From positions 620,001 through 684,000 of the forward strand of contig NZ_JAGWCB010000012.1 in assembly GCF_020387415.1 (NCBI RefSeq): 64,000 bases of DNA, given 5' to 3'. This document shows positions 51,736 to 60,823 of the stretch, one piece after another; the first letter of the stretch is position 1; each line of letters starts with the position of its first letter. The translations under genes and the position numbers were made by a program. Source of the DNA: Ideonella benzenivorans (GTDB taxonomy: Bacteria; Pseudomonadota; Gammaproteobacteria; Burkholderiales; Burkholderiaceae_C). The notes beneath the pieces are model-generated. The model was not told where the DNA came from and did no database searches. It worked only from the letters and a program-made list of their open reading frames with translations.

Positions 51736-53658
51736 ATGAAAAAGCGCCATCACCAGCCATCCCACGCGACCGACCACTGGCAGGCCGGGGTCGAGGCTCT
51801 TCAGGCCAAGCAATGGTTGAAGGCCGCGGAGGCATTCGAGCGTGGCGTCCATGCCTCGCCCGAGAACGCCCTCATGTGGCTGTATCAGGCGCGCGCCCTG
51901 TATTCCGCCCAACGCTTCGACGATGCCATCGTCGCCGCGCGCGAGGCCTACCGGCTGTTGCCCGACAACGTGCTGGCCATGCGCCTGCTGGCCGATCTGC
52001 TGCAGCAACAGCACCGCGGCGAGGAGGCCGTGGCGGTCTTCAAGGCCTATGCGCCCGAAGGCCCCCGCGATGCCGACTGGTACGCCGACTACGGCGTGGC
52101 GCTGCACAACACGGGTCAGTACCGAGACGCGATCACCGCTTACTTTCAGTCGCTGGCCTTGAAGCTGGATGCGCCGCTGACGCACTACCGCCTGGGCCTG
52201 AGCTTTCGCGAGCTGAACATGTCCTACGAATCCACCGAGTGCTTCCGCACGGCGGTGTCGCTGGACAACCCCGATGTGCGGACCGTGGCCCTGTCGCTGC
52301 TGGTGCATGAAGGGCGCCAGAGCTGCAACTGGGCCCACACCGAGCAGGACACCCAGGATCTTCTGGCGGCGGTGGATCTGGCCAATGAAAACACGGGCCA
52401 GCTGCTCTCACCCTTCTCCCTGCTGGCGGTGGAAGCCAGCGCCGCGCAGCTGCGCCGCATGGGCGAGGTGCGCTCGCGCAGCCTGACCCGGGGCATCACC
52501 CCTTTTCCCGCCCCGGGGCCACGCCGCCCCGGCCGGGTGCGGATCGGCTACCTCTCGAGCGACTTCCACAACCACGCCACCGCCATCCTGATGACCGAGC
52601 TGCTGGAGCGGCGCAACACCGAGCAGTTCGAGGTCACGCTGTATTCACACAGCCGTGACGACGGCACCCCGATGATGCACCGGATCCGGGCCGCGGCCGA
52701 TCACTTCGTCGATGTGAGCCACCTGACCAATCTTCAGGCGGCCCGACGGATGCGCGAGGACGGCATCGACATCGCGGTGGACCTGAAGGGGCACACGGCC
52801 AACAGCCGCTTCGAGCTTCTGGCCTATCGGCCGGCGCCCGTGTCGGCGGCCTACCTGGGCTATCCGGAGACCACGGGGGCCAACTTCATCGACTACATCA
52901 TCGGTGATCAGGTGGTCACCCCCCTGGCGCAGGCCGCGCACTACACCGAACACATCGCCCAACTGCCGTACTGCTACCAGCCCAACGACCGGCAGCGCTA
53001 CCTGCCGCCCTGCCCCAGCCGCGCGGAACTGGGTCTGCCCGAAGACGCGGTGGTGCTGTGCTGCTTCAACCAGAACTACAAGTACACGCCGCACATGCTG
53101 GATCTGTGGGCGGCCATCCTGGCCAAGGCCCCCAAGGCGGTGCTCTGGATGCTGGCCTGGAACCCGATCGCGCAGAGCAATCTGCAGCGTGAGCTGACGG
53201 CCCGGGGCGTGCCGCCGGAGCGGGTGTTCTGGGCGCCCAAGCTGCTGGTCAACGCGCACATCGCCCGTTTGCGCGCCGCCGACCTGTTCCTGGACACCTG
53301 GCCCTGCAACGCGCACACCACCGCCAGCGACGCGCTGTGGGCCGCCGTGCCGGTGCTGACGGTGCCGGGGGAACGCTTTGCCTCGCGGGTGGCGGCCAGC
53401 CTGCTGTGCGCCTGCGGCCTGCCGGACCTGGCCTGCGCCGACGAAGCCACCTATGTGGAAATGGGCGCCTCGCTGGCCAACACCCCGGAGCTGCTCGCAT
53501 TTCTGAAGCAGGAGCTGGAAAGCCACCGCATGACCCTGCCGCTGTTCGACACCGATCGGTACACGCGCGACTATGAGGCCCTGCTGATGCGCATGTTCGA
53601 ACGCAGCCAGGCCGGACTGCCGCCCGCCGCCCTTGCGGCCGAGCTGGCTTCTCACTGA
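51736..53658 (+). CDS. SPINDLY-type O-linked N-acetylglucosamine transferase (GT41 family)
   Basis: This 640-residue cytoplasmic protein starts at ATG 51736. TPR repeats fill residues 15 to about 240 (DHWQAGVEALQAKQWLKAAE, MWLYQARALYSAQRFDDAIV). The catalytic part shows RIGYLSSDFHNHATAILM, DLKGHTANSRFELLAYRPAP, YLGYPETTGANFIDYIIGD, the FNQNYKYTP lysine region that binds UDP, and NAHTTASDALWAAVPVLTVP. This family moves GlcNAc or a related sugar onto Ser/Thr of proteins. It lies 5 nt after the preceding glycosyltransferase; TAGAGT sits 7 nt before the ATG, with no clear Shine-Dalgarno sequence. Flagellin modification is inferred from context. Confidence 0.9.
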   Translation: MKKRHHQPSHATDHWQAGVEALQAKQWLKAAEAFERGVHASPENALMWLYQARALYSAQRFDDAIVAAREAYRLLPDNVLAMRLLADLLQQQHRGEEAVAVFKAYAPEGPRDADWYADYGVALHNTGQYRDAITAYFQSLALKLDAPLTHYRLGLSFRELNMSYESTECFRTAVSLDNPDVRTVALSLLVHEGRQSCNWAHTEQDTQDLLAAVDLANENTGQLLSPFSLLAVEASAAQLRRMGEVRSRSLTRGITPFPAPGPRRPGRVRIGYLSSDFHNHATAILMTELLERRNTEQFEVTLYSHSRDDGTPMMHRIRAAADHFVDVSHLTNLQAARRMREDGIDIAVDLKGHTANSRFELLAYRPAPVSAAYLGYPETTGANFIDYIIGDQVVTPLAQAAHYTEHIAQLPYCYQPNDRQRYLPPCPSRAELGLPEDAVVLCCFNQNYKYTPHMLDLWAAILAKAPKAVLWMLAWNPIAQSNLQRELTARGVPPERVFWAPKLLVNAHIARLRAADLFLDTWPCNAHTTASDALWAAVPVLTVPGERFASRVAASLLCACGLPDLACADEATYVEMGASLANTPELLAFLKQELESHRMTLPLFDTDRYTRDYEALLMRMFERSQAGLPPAALAAELASH

Positions 53659-53669
53659 GCGGAGCGCCC

Positions 53670-54836
53670 ATGTCGGCCCCCCACGCCACCCGCCCCATCC
53701 ACACCGGTGGCGCCCTGCTGTGCATGGGGACGCGCCCGGAGATCATCAAGATGATGCCCGTGGCTCAGGCCATGCGGCAGGCCGGGCTCCCCCATGCCGT
53801 CTTGCACACCGGTCAGCACCAGGACATGGCCTGGCCCCTGTACGACTTCTTCGGCATCCAGCCCGACCATCGTCTGGCGCTGGAACGGCGGGATTCGGAG
53901 CTGGCCACGCTGGCCGCACAGCTGCTGGGGTCGATCACCGCGCTGATCCGCACCGTGCGACCCGACGTCGTCCTGGTGCATGGCGACACCCTGAGCGCCT
54001 TCTGCGCCGCCCAGGCCGCGTTCTACCAGCAGATCCCGGTGGCCCATGTCGAGGCGGGACTGCGCACGTACCAGAAGTACGACCCCTTCCCGGAAGAGAA
54101 GAACCGCGAGCTGATCGCCCGGCTCGCGGACACCCACTTCGCCCCTACCGAGGCGGCGCGCCAGAACCTGCTCCGGGAGGGCCTGCCGGCGCAGGACGTC
54201 CTGGTCACGGGCAACACCATCGTGGATGCCACACACATGGCCTTGGCGCTGATCCGCAAGACCGCCGATCCCTTGGCCAGCCCCTTGCCCGGTGGTGGCA
54301 CGCGGCCGCTCGTGCTGGTCACCGCGCACCGGCGGGAGAACTGGGAGCGGGGCATCCGGTCCATCGCCCAGGCCCTGGTGCAGTTGAGCAGCCGCCATGC
54401 CGTGGACTTTCTCTGGCCGGTCCACCCGAACCCCGTCGTGCGCGATCAGGTCCGCTCGGTCATCGAGGCCGCCCCCCTTTCTGCGCGCCAGCGAATTCAC
54501 CTGGTGGACCCGATGGATTACCCGGCCCTGATTGATGCGCTGGCCAGAAGCCTGCTGGTGATGACCGACTCCGGCGGCATCCAGGAAGAGGCGGTATCGC
54601 TGGGCAAGCCGCTGCTGGTGCTGCGCGACACCACGGAGCGCCCGGAAGTGATTTCCTCTGGCTGCGGCTGGCTCACCGGCACGGCCACCGAAGCCATCGT
54701 GGCGAGGTTCGAAGAACTGATCGCCCGCGCCGACCGCCTGCCCGCCGCCGCCCTTGCCGACCGGACCAATCCTTTTGGAGACGGCCAGGCCGGGGCGCGC
54801 ATTGCCCGCGAGATCGCGCGCAAGCACCTGAGCTGA
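53670..54836 (+). CDS. UDP-N-acetylglucosamine 2-epimerase, non-hydrolysing (WecB-like)
   Basis: This 388-residue enzyme interconverts UDP-GlcNAc and UDP-ManNAc. Family signatures are MGTRPEIIKMMPVAQAM (from residue 19), HTGQHQDM, VHGDTLSAF, VAHVEAGLRTY, FPEEKNRELI, VTAHRRENW, HPNPVVRD and TDSGGIQEEA. The enzyme supplies an activated sugar rather than transferring it. It lies 11 nt after the O-GlcNAc transferase and 38 nt before the next glycosyltransferase. UDP-ManNAc or a derivative may therefore be used in this locus, although no dehydrogenase (WecC) gene is next to it. Confidence 0.92.
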   Translation: MSAPHATRPIHTGGALLCMGTRPEIIKMMPVAQAMRQAGLPHAVLHTGQHQDMAWPLYDFFGIQPDHRLALERRDSELATLAAQLLGSITALIRTVRPDVVLVHGDTLSAFCAAQAAFYQQIPVAHVEAGLRTYQKYDPFPEEKNRELIARLADTHFAPTEAARQNLLREGLPAQDVLVTGNTIVDATHMALALIRKTADPLASPLPGGGTRPLVLVTAHRRENWERGIRSIAQALVQLSSRHAVDFLWPVHPNPVVRDQVRSVIEAAPLSARQRIHLVDPMDYPALIDALARSLLVMTDSGGIQEEAVSLGKPLLVLRDTTERPEVISSGCGWLTGTATEAIVARFEELIARADRLPAAALADRTNPFGDGQAGARIAREIARKHLS

Positions 54837-54874
54837 CACCGCCGCCAGAACCACCGAAAGAGACGCACCTCGCC

Positions 54875-56395
54875 ATGAACACCAAGCCCACCCAGAGAGT
54901 CCTGATCGCCTCGCCCGTGCGGCAGAAGCCCGCCATCCTGAAAGAGTTCCTGGCCGGGCTGACTCGGCTGGCGCTGGACGGCATCGACTGTGAATTCCTC
55001 TTTGCCGACGACAACGACGATCCCGAGTCCAGCGCCGCGCTGAATGAGTTCATGCTGGGCCGGCCAGGCTACTGCGTCAGGCTTGAACGGGAAGAGGAGT
55101 CCTATCTCTGCGACGCCGAGACGCACCGCTGGAAGGAGTCGCTGATTCAGCGCGTGGCCGCGGTCAAGACCTTCATGCTCCAGCACACCGTGGAGCAAGG
55201 CTTCGACCACATCTTTCTGGTGGATTCCGACATCGTCCTGCACCCGGCCACCCTCCAGCATCTGCTGGCCCAGGACAAGGCGGTGATCAGCGAGGTCTTC
55301 TGGACGCAATGGACACCCCAGGACCCCTACCTGCCCCAGACCTGGCTGCTGGACCACTACGCCTTCTACGACCGCTCCTTCGCCAGCGCCCCCGCCGAAC
55401 AGAAGGAAGCGGCTTCACGCGAGTTCATGCAGTGGATGCGCAGTGGCGACACCCACCGCGTGGGGGGCCTGGGCGCCTGCACCCTGATCAGCGCCCAGGC
55501 CATCGCCAAGGGCCTGAGCTTCGCGGAAATTGACAACGTCTCTTTCTGGGGGGAGGACCGCGCCTTCTGCATCCGCGCCCGCGCGCTGGGCGTGGAATTG
55601 TGGGCGGACACCAAGTACCCGCCTTTGCACCTGTACCGCGAGCACTATGTCGAGCGCGTGCCGGCCTTCATCGAACGCTGCGCCGCGCGATTCGACCGCC
55701 AGCCCAAGGTCACGCTCTCGATGGTGGTGCGCAACGAGGCCGACCGGTATCTGAGCATGATGCTCCAGCATGCCCTGCCGATGATCGATGAGGCCGTCAT
55801 CATCGACGATGGCTCCACCGACGGCACCGTCGCGATGATCCACGACCTGCTGCGCGACAAGAAGCATGTCGTCCACCAGCTGGACCGCTCGCTGTTCAGC
55901 AACGAGCACGAGCTGAGGCGGCTGCAGTGGGAAAAGACGGTGGCCTCCAATCCCGACTGGATCCTGAACCTGGACGCTGACGAGATCCTGGAGTCTCACG
56001 CCCGGGACGCCATTGCGCCGTATCTGTCGGCGCCCCCCGGGACCCTCCTGGGCTTCCGGCTGTTCGACTTCTGGAGCGACACCCACTACCGGGATGACCC
56101 GCAGTGGACGGCCCACCAGCGCTCGTGGCCCTTCATGTTCCGCTACACCCCGGACTACGCGTACACCTGGAACACCAACCGTCTGCACACCGGCCGCTTC
56201 CCGATGAACATCGGCGGCATGGGCCAGCAATCCACCCCAATTCGCATCAAGCACCTGGGATGGTCCCGCGCCGCGGACCGCGAGGCCAAGTACCAGCGCT
56301 ATCTGACCATCGACCCCGAGATGCAGTATTGCGACAAGCGCCAGATGGACAGCATCCTGGATGCGCAACCTCACCTGGTGCCCTGGCTGGACTGA
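54875..56395 (+). CDS. Two-domain glycosyltransferase
   Basis: This 506-residue protein appears to hold two glycosyltransferase domains. The first (about 8-270) has VLIASPVRQKPAILKEFLAG, a DSD metal site (117-119, in FLVDSDIVLHP), GGLGACTLISAQAIAKGL and a WGEDRAFCIRARALG motif, similar to GT-A enzymes of the Anp1-like type. The second (about 278-506) is GT2-like, with LSMVVRNEADRYL, VIIDDGSTDGTVAMI (near 311) and LNLDADEIL (near 366). Such a fusion could add two successive sugars. It is the last gene of the island, followed by a 15-bp hairpin terminator. Confidence 0.85.
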   Translation: MNTKPTQRVLIASPVRQKPAILKEFLAGLTRLALDGIDCEFLFADDNDDPESSAALNEFMLGRPGYCVRLEREEESYLCDAETHRWKESLIQRVAAVKTFMLQHTVEQGFDHIFLVDSDIVLHPATLQHLLAQDKAVISEVFWTQWTPQDPYLPQTWLLDHYAFYDRSFASAPAEQKEAASREFMQWMRSGDTHRVGGLGACTLISAQAIAKGLSFAEIDNVSFWGEDRAFCIRARALGVELWADTKYPPLHLYREHYVERVPAFIERCAARFDRQPKVTLSMVVRNEADRYLSMMLQHALPMIDEAVIIDDGSTDGTVAMIHDLLRDKKHVVHQLDRSLFSNEHELRRLQWEKTVASNPDWILNLDADEILESHARDAIAPYLSAPPGTLLGFRLFDFWSDTHYRDDPQWTAHQRSWPFMFRYTPDYAYTWNTNRLHTGRFPMNIGGMGQQSTPIRIKHLGWSRAADREAKYQRYLTIDPEMQYCDKRQMDSILDAQPHLVPWLD

Positions 56396-56416
56396 CGGCG
56401 CGCCAAGCCCCACGGA

Positions 56417-56451
56417 ACGACTGGGACAGGCACTGCGCCTGTCCCGGTCGT
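56417..56451 (+). terminator. Hairpin terminator of the glycosyltransferase island
   Basis: A 15-bp stem (with one T-G pair) made of ACGACTGGGACAGGC and GCCTGTCCCGGTCGT surrounds a 5-nt loop and starts 22 nt after the last glycosyltransferase. The following GTCATTTCC is only weakly T-rich. It isolates the island from flhDC. Confidence 0.65.
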
Positions 56452-56492
56452 GTCATTTCCGGGCCCTGTCCGCCCCCCCGCCACGCCGCGCG

Positions 56493-56511
56493 TGTAGGAA
56501 TTTGTCTGACA
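56493..56511. promoter_or_regulatory. Imperfect inverted repeat upstream of flhD
   Basis: TGTAGGAATTTGTCTGACA is an AT-rich, partly symmetrical stretch (TGT...ACA ends) in an otherwise very GC-rich region, about 125 nt upstream of the flhD ATG. It could be an operator for a regulator of the master operon. A weak sigma70-like pair (TTGCCG 56558, TACAGT 56579, 15-nt spacer) follows. Confidence 0.3.
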
Positions 56512-56635
56512 CGCCTGCCGGAAAAACCGGGACTCAAGCTCTGGAAGTGACCCGATGTTGCCGTCCAGTTCGTCTCCTTACAGTTCATTCCAACGCGAAA
56601 CAAACGCGCAACCCCACACCACCAGGAGCCGCAAC

Positions 56636-56959
56636 ATGGAAACGACCCAGATCCTCGCCGAAATCCGCGAAGCCAACCTGTCTTACCTGATGCTGGCGCA
56701 AAGCCTGATCCGCGCCGACCGCGAACAAGCCCTGTTCCGCCTGGGCGTCTCCGAAGAGACCGCCAACCTGATCAATGCCCTGACCCCGGCCCAGATGATG
56801 AAGATCGCCACCAGCAACACGCTGCTGTGCCGCTTCCGCATGGACGACGACCTGGTCTGGGGCCTGCTGACCAACCACGGCAAGTCCTCCGCCAACGACA
56901 GCGTCAGCCGCCTGCACGCCTCCATCCTGATGGCCGGCCGCCACCAGGAAGCCGCCTGA
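56636..56959 (+). CDS. flhD: Flagellar master transcriptional regulator subunit FlhD
   Basis: This 107-residue protein pairs with FlhC to activate early flagellar operons. It has ILAEIREANLSYLMLAQSLI, DREQALFRLGVSEETANLIN, LTPAQMMKIATSNTLLCRFR and the helix-turn-helix-like ending. ATG 56636 is preceded by CAGGAG at about 8 nt. It is 49 nt upstream of flhC. Presence of flhDC places these flagella under an enteric-type hierarchy rather than an FleQ one. Confidence 0.97.
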   Translation: METTQILAEIREANLSYLMLAQSLIRADREQALFRLGVSEETANLINALTPAQMMKIATSNTLLCRFRMDDDLVWGLLTNHGKSSANDSVSRLHASILMAGRHQEAA

Positions 56960-57008
56960 TCCCAGGCCGCCCCAGCAGACCCCACAAGACCAGGACGGAG
57001 AACACACC

Positions 57009-57587
57009 ATGGCCCGCACCAAGAGCATCCTCACCGAAGCCAGGCAGATCGAACGTGCCGTCACCCTGATCCACCTGGGCGCTCGCCTGCAGGTGCTGGA
57101 GTCGGAGACCGATCTGTCGTACGAGCGCCTGCTGCGCCTGTACAAGGAGGTGTCGGGCAAGAGCCCGTCCAAGGGACAGCTGCCGTTCTCCACCGACTGG
57201 TTCATGACCTGGCAGCCCAACATCCACGCCAGCCTGTTCCTGAACATCCACGAGTACCTGAACAAGACCTCCGAGATGGAGGACATCGACGCGGTGATCA
57301 AGGCCTACCAGCTGTACCTGGAGCAGACCGCGGCCCAGGGCCTGGAGCCCCTGCTGTCGGTGACCCGCGCCTGGCGTCTGGTCAAGTTCGTGGACAACGG
57401 CATGCTGACCATGACCAAGTGCACCCACTGCGGCGGCCACTACGTCACCCACCCGCACGAGATCGCCCGCCACTATGTGTGCGGTCTGTGCAACCCGCCG
57501 GCGCGCGCCGGCAAGGGCCGCCAGGCCGGCGCCCTGCAGATGCCCAGCGCCGCCGAGCGCGACAGCGGCCTGGTGAGCACTCACTGA
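57009..57587 (+). CDS. flhC: Flagellar master transcriptional regulator subunit FlhC
   Basis: This 192-residue protein has KSILTEARQIERAVTLIHLG, LYKEVSGKSPSKGQLPFSTD and WFMTWQPNIHASLFLNIHEY. The zinc site consists of C138, C141, C158 and C161 in CTHCGG and CGLCNP. It provides DNA recognition in the FlhD4C2 complex. GGAG lies 10 nt before the ATG. A strong terminator follows about 110 nt downstream. Confidence 0.98.
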   Translation: MARTKSILTEARQIERAVTLIHLGARLQVLESETDLSYERLLRLYKEVSGKSPSKGQLPFSTDWFMTWQPNIHASLFLNIHEYLNKTSEMEDIDAVIKAYQLYLEQTAAQGLEPLLSVTRAWRLVKFVDNGMLTMTKCTHCGGHYVTHPHEIARHYVCGLCNPPARAGKGRQAGALQMPSAAERDSGLVSTH

Positions 57588-57697
57588 CATTCATTCTCCG
57601 GCCCGGCTCCAGTCCGCCGCATGGCGGACGACATCTGGGTCAAGTGCGTTTTTCATGCAGCTTCCTCCTCCTGGCACAACCCATGGTGTGCCTTCTG

Positions 57698-57723
57698 GCG
57701 GGCCCCACCGGGCCCGCTTTTTT
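57698..57723 (+). terminator. Terminator after flhDC
   Basis: A perfect 8-bp stem (GCGGGCCC/GGGCCCGC) with a CACC loop is followed by TTTTTTC. It is a textbook Rho-independent terminator separating flhDC from motAB-cheYZ. Confidence 0.9.
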
Positions 57724-57794
57724 CTTGGGCGGACGGCTGCAGTCCGGCGCCGGCTGTGCGTGAAGCACCCCTTTTTTCCGGCTTTCCAAAGGGC

Positions 57795-57822
57795 TCAAGC
57801 GAGCGATGCTTGCATCCGATAT
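57795..57822 (+). promoter_or_regulatory. FliA (sigma28) promoter of motA-motB-cheY-cheZ
   Basis: TCAA (57795-57798) and TCCGATAT (57815-57822) are 16 nt apart. It lies about 55 nt before the motA ATG and downstream of the flhDC terminator, as expected for a late operon. Confidence 0.8.
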
Positions 57823-57876
57823 GAAGTGAAAGGAGCGACTGTGCTCCGCCCCTTCTGAGCCTCGGATTCCTCCACC

Positions 57877-58734
57877 ATGTTCATCATCGTCGGCTGGCTC
57901 CTCGCACTGGGTTGCGTCTTCGGCGTGTTCATCGCGCACGGCGGCAACATCGAGGTGATCCTGCACGCCCTGCCCTTCGAGATGATCACCATCTTCGGCG
58001 CGGCGCTGGGCGCCTTCCTGGCCACCAACCAGATGAAGGTGATCAAGGCCACGATGAAAGGCCTGGGCACCTGTTTCAAGGGCAGCAAGTACAGCAAGAC
58101 CCGCGCGATGGAGTTGCTGGCCCTGCTCTACGAGATCCTGCAGAAGGCGCGCAAGGAAGGCCTGATGTCCATCGAAAAGGACGTCGAGGATCCGCACAGC
58201 TCGCCGCTGTTCCAGAAATTCCCGGTCGTGGGCAATGACCACCATGTCACCGAGTTCATCACCGACTACCTGCGCATGATGGTCTCGGGCAACCTGAACG
58301 CCCACGAGATCGAGTCGCTGATGGACAGCGAGCTCGAAACCCACCACCACGAGGCCTATGCCCCCGCCGCCGCCCTGGCCCGCCTGGCCGGCGCGCTGCC
58401 CGCCTTCGGGATCGTGGCCGCGGTGCTGGGGGTGGTGAACACCATGGGCTCGGTCGGCCAGCCGCCGGCGGTGCTGGGCGGCATGATCGGCTCGGCCCTG
58501 GTCGGGACCTTCCTCGGCATCTTCCTGGCCTACGGCTTTGCCGAGCCGCTGGCCGGCATGCTGGAACAGAAGATCGACGAGGACGGCAAGGAGCTGCAGT
58601 GCATCAAGACCACGCTGCTGGCCTCAATGCAGGGCTACGCCCCGCAGACCGCCATTGAATTCGGCCGCAAGGTGCTGTATTCGACCGAGCGCCCCAGCTT
58701 TGCCGAGCTGGAAGGCCACGTCAAGAAGAAGTGA
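57877..58734 (+). CDS. motA: Flagellar stator protein MotA
   Basis: This 285-residue inner-membrane stator subunit has four membrane segments (about 1-20, 30-50, 165-190, 200-225). Motifs are GAALGAFLATNQMKVIKATM, ETHHHEAYAPAAALARLAGA, LPAFGIVAAVLGVVNTMGSV and FLGIFLAYGFAEPLAGMLEQ. It is typical of proton-driven MotA. No clear Shine-Dalgarno sequence. It starts the motA-motB-cheY-cheZ operon. Confidence 0.98.
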   Translation: MFIIVGWLLALGCVFGVFIAHGGNIEVILHALPFEMITIFGAALGAFLATNQMKVIKATMKGLGTCFKGSKYSKTRAMELLALLYEILQKARKEGLMSIEKDVEDPHSSPLFQKFPVVGNDHHVTEFITDYLRMMVSGNLNAHEIESLMDSELETHHHEAYAPAAALARLAGALPAFGIVAAVLGVVNTMGSVGQPPAVLGGMIGSALVGTFLGIFLAYGFAEPLAGMLEQKIDEDGKELQCIKTTLLASMQGYAPQTAIEFGRKVLYSTERPSFAELEGHVKKK

Positions 58735-58776
58735 GCCCCCGCCGCACGGCAGACGGATCAGTCGAGGAACCAGGCC

Positions 58777-59721
58777 ATGGCCGGTGACGCCAAGAAACTC
58801 CAGCCCATCATCGTCAAGCGGATCAAGAAAGGCGGCCACGGCGCCCACGGCGGCGCGTGGAAGATCGCCTACGCCGACTTCGTGACCGCGATGATGGCCT
58901 TCTTCCTGCTGATGTGGCTGCTGGGCTCCACCACCGAAGGCGACCGCAAGGGTCTGCAGGACTATTTCAATTCGCCGCTGAAAGTGGCCATGAGCGGCGG
59001 CTCCGGCTCGGGCGACTCGTCCTCCGTCATCAAGGGTGGCGGCCAGGACCTGACCCGCACCGCCGGCCAGGTCAAGCGCGGCGAGGTCGAAGCCCCCAAA
59101 CGCACCTTCAACCTGCAGGCCCTGAAGGCCGAGCAGGCCCGGGCCGAGGCGGCCAAGCTGCAGGAACTGCAGAACACGCTGCAGGACCGGATCGCCGCCA
59201 GCGAGAAGTTCAAGGCCCTGAGCTCGCAGCTCAAGCTGGACATGACCCGCGACGGCCTGCGCATCCAGATCGTGGACGCCCAGAACCGGCCGATGTTCGA
59301 TTCCGGCAGCGCGGTGGTCAAACCCTACATGCGCGACCTGCTGCGCTCGATCGGCGAGGTGCTCTCCGGCGTGCCCAACATGCTGACGCTGGAAGGCCAC
59401 ACCGATGCCACCCCCTTCTCCGGCGGCGGCCTGGGCTACAGCAACTGGGAGCTTTCGGCCGACCGGGCCAATGCCTCCCGGCGCGAGCTGATCGCCGGCG
59501 GCCTGGGGGAGAACCGCATTCTGCGGGTGCAGGGGCTGGCGTCGAGCCAGCTCTTCAACCCCAAGGACCCGCACGACCCAGCCAACCGGCGCATCTCGAT
59601 CATCGTGATGAACCGCGAGGCCGAGGGCCGGGTCTTCAAGACCGCCCCCGAGCCCGTGCCGGCCACCGATTCCAGCCCCGAGGGCAAGCCGCCCTCAACT
59701 CCGTCGTCCACCGACCGATAA
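58777..59721 (+). CDS. motB: Flagellar stator protein MotB
   Basis: This 314-residue protein has a short basic N-terminus, one membrane helix (about 32-52) with the proton-carrying aspartate D34 ([20 protein letters not shown]), a plug/linker region, and a C-terminal OmpA-like peptidoglycan-binding domain ([48 protein letters not shown]). GAGGAA lies upstream of the ATG. It lies 42 nt after motA and 26 nt before cheY. Confidence 0.98.
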   Translation: MAGDAKKLQPIIVKRIKKGGHGAHGGAWKIAYADFVTAMMAFFLLMWLLGSTTEGDRKGLQDYFNSPLKVAMSGGSGSGDSSSVIKGGGQDLTRTAGQVKRGEVEAPKRTFNLQALKAEQARAEAAKLQELQNTLQDRIAASEKFKALSSQLKLDMTRDGLRIQIVDAQNRPMFDSGSAVVKPYMRDLLRSIGEVLSGVPNMLTLEGHTDATPFSGGGLGYSNWELSADRANASRRELIAGGLGENRILRVQGLASSQLFNPKDPHDPANRRISIIVMNREAEGRVFKTAPEPVPATDSSPEGKPPSTPSSTDR

Positions 59722-59747
59722 GCTCTCAAGACCGTAAGAGGACTGAC

Positions 59748-60146
59748 ATGAGCAACCCCACCGATCTCAAATTTCTTGTCGTTGACGACTTCTCGACCAT
59801 GCGGCGGATCGTCCGCGGGCTGCTCAAGGAAATGGGCTGCAACAACGTCGAAGAAGCCGAAGACGGCCAGGTGGCCCTGAGCATGCTCAAGGGCGCCAAG
59901 TTCGACTTCGTGGTCAGCGACATCAACATGCCGAACATGAATGGCTTTGACCTGCTCAAGGCCATCAAGGCCGACGACAGCCTCAAGCACCTGCCGGTGC
60001 TGATGGTCACCGCCGAAGCCCGCAAGGAAGACATCGTGCTGGCCGCCCAGAGCGGTGCCGCCGGCTACATCGTCAAGCCCTTCACCAAGGCCACGCTGGA
60101 GGAGAAGGTCCAGAAGATCATGCAGAAGCTCACGGCCACTGCCTGA
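59748..60146 (+). CDS. cheY: Chemotaxis response regulator CheY
   Basis: This 132-residue single receiver domain is complete: D13/D14 ([10 protein letters not shown]), phosphoacceptor D58 ([12 protein letters not shown]), T88 (MVTAEA) and K110 (YIVKPF). The sequence [20 protein letters not shown] is typical of motor-binding CheY. It signals to FliM. AGAGGA lies 5-7 nt before the ATG. It is placed between motB and cheZ, while no cheA, cheW or receptor gene is in the window. Confidence 0.98.
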   Translation: MSNPTDLKFLVVDDFSTMRRIVRGLLKEMGCNNVEEAEDGQVALSMLKGAKFDFVVSDINMPNMNGFDLLKAIKADDSLKHLPVLMVTAEARKEDIVLAAQSGAAGYIVKPFTKATLEEKVQKIMQKLTATA

Positions 60147-60181
60147 TCCCGCCTTCCCCGCAACAGCAGAGAGATCCAGTC

Positions 60182-60814
60182 ATGAAAATGGAAGATCTGG
60201 CGGGCCTGACACCCACCGAACCCCTGATGGTTTCCCCCGAGGTGTTCCAGCAGCTCGGCAGCATCACCCGCCTGTTGCACGACACCATGCAGCAGCTGGG
60301 CGTGATGCCCAAGCTCCAGAACGCCGCCGACGGCCTGCCCGATGCGCGCAGCCGTCTGACCTACATCGCCAACAAGACCGCCGACGCCGCCAACAAGGTG
60401 CTCAACTCGGTGGACCAGGCCAAGGGCGAGCACGCCCACATCAGCGCCGCCACCCAGGCGCTGGCCAATGCGCTGGTGGCCGACCCGGTGCGGGCCGTCG
60501 CCAGTGGCGCCGTGATGAACTTCGTCAAGGACGTCGAGGCCAGCACCACCCGCATTGACGACCACCTCACCGACATCATGCTGGCCCAGGACTTCCATGA
60601 CCTGACCGGCCAGGTGGTGGCCAAGGTGGTGACCCTGGCCAACGACCTGGAGGACAGCCTGGTCAAGCTGCTGGTGCAGGTGGTGCCACCCGAGCAGCGG
60701 GAAAAGGTCGACCCCAGCGTGCTGCAAGGCCCGGTGGTGGCCCCGGAAGGCCGCGCCGATGTGGTCAAGAACCAGAGCGAGGTCGACGACCTGTTGGCCA
60801 GCCTGGGCTTCTGA
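60182..60814 (+). CDS. cheZ: CheY-P phosphatase CheZ
   Basis: This 210-residue helical protein dephosphorylates CheY-P. The catalytic segment is AQDFHDLTGQVVAKVV with Q144 and D137, and the C-terminal CheY-binding tail is QSEVDDLLASLGF, separated by a flexible linker. It is slightly shorter than E. coli CheZ (214). It lies 35 nt after cheY, and a hairpin terminator follows. Confidence 0.97.
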   Translation: MKMEDLAGLTPTEPLMVSPEVFQQLGSITRLLHDTMQQLGVMPKLQNAADGLPDARSRLTYIANKTADAANKVLNSVDQAKGEHAHISAATQALANALVADPVRAVASGAVMNFVKDVEASTTRIDDHLTDIMLAQDFHDLTGQVVAKVVTLANDLEDSLVKLLVQVVPPEQREKVDPSVLQGPVVAPEGRADVVKNQSEVDDLLASLGF

Positions 60815-60823
60815 CGCCCCGCG

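Noticed and set aside
56534-56557. TCAA followed by CCGATG before flhD as a FliA promoter
   Set aside because: The spacer is about 3 nt too short compared with all other sites in the window.
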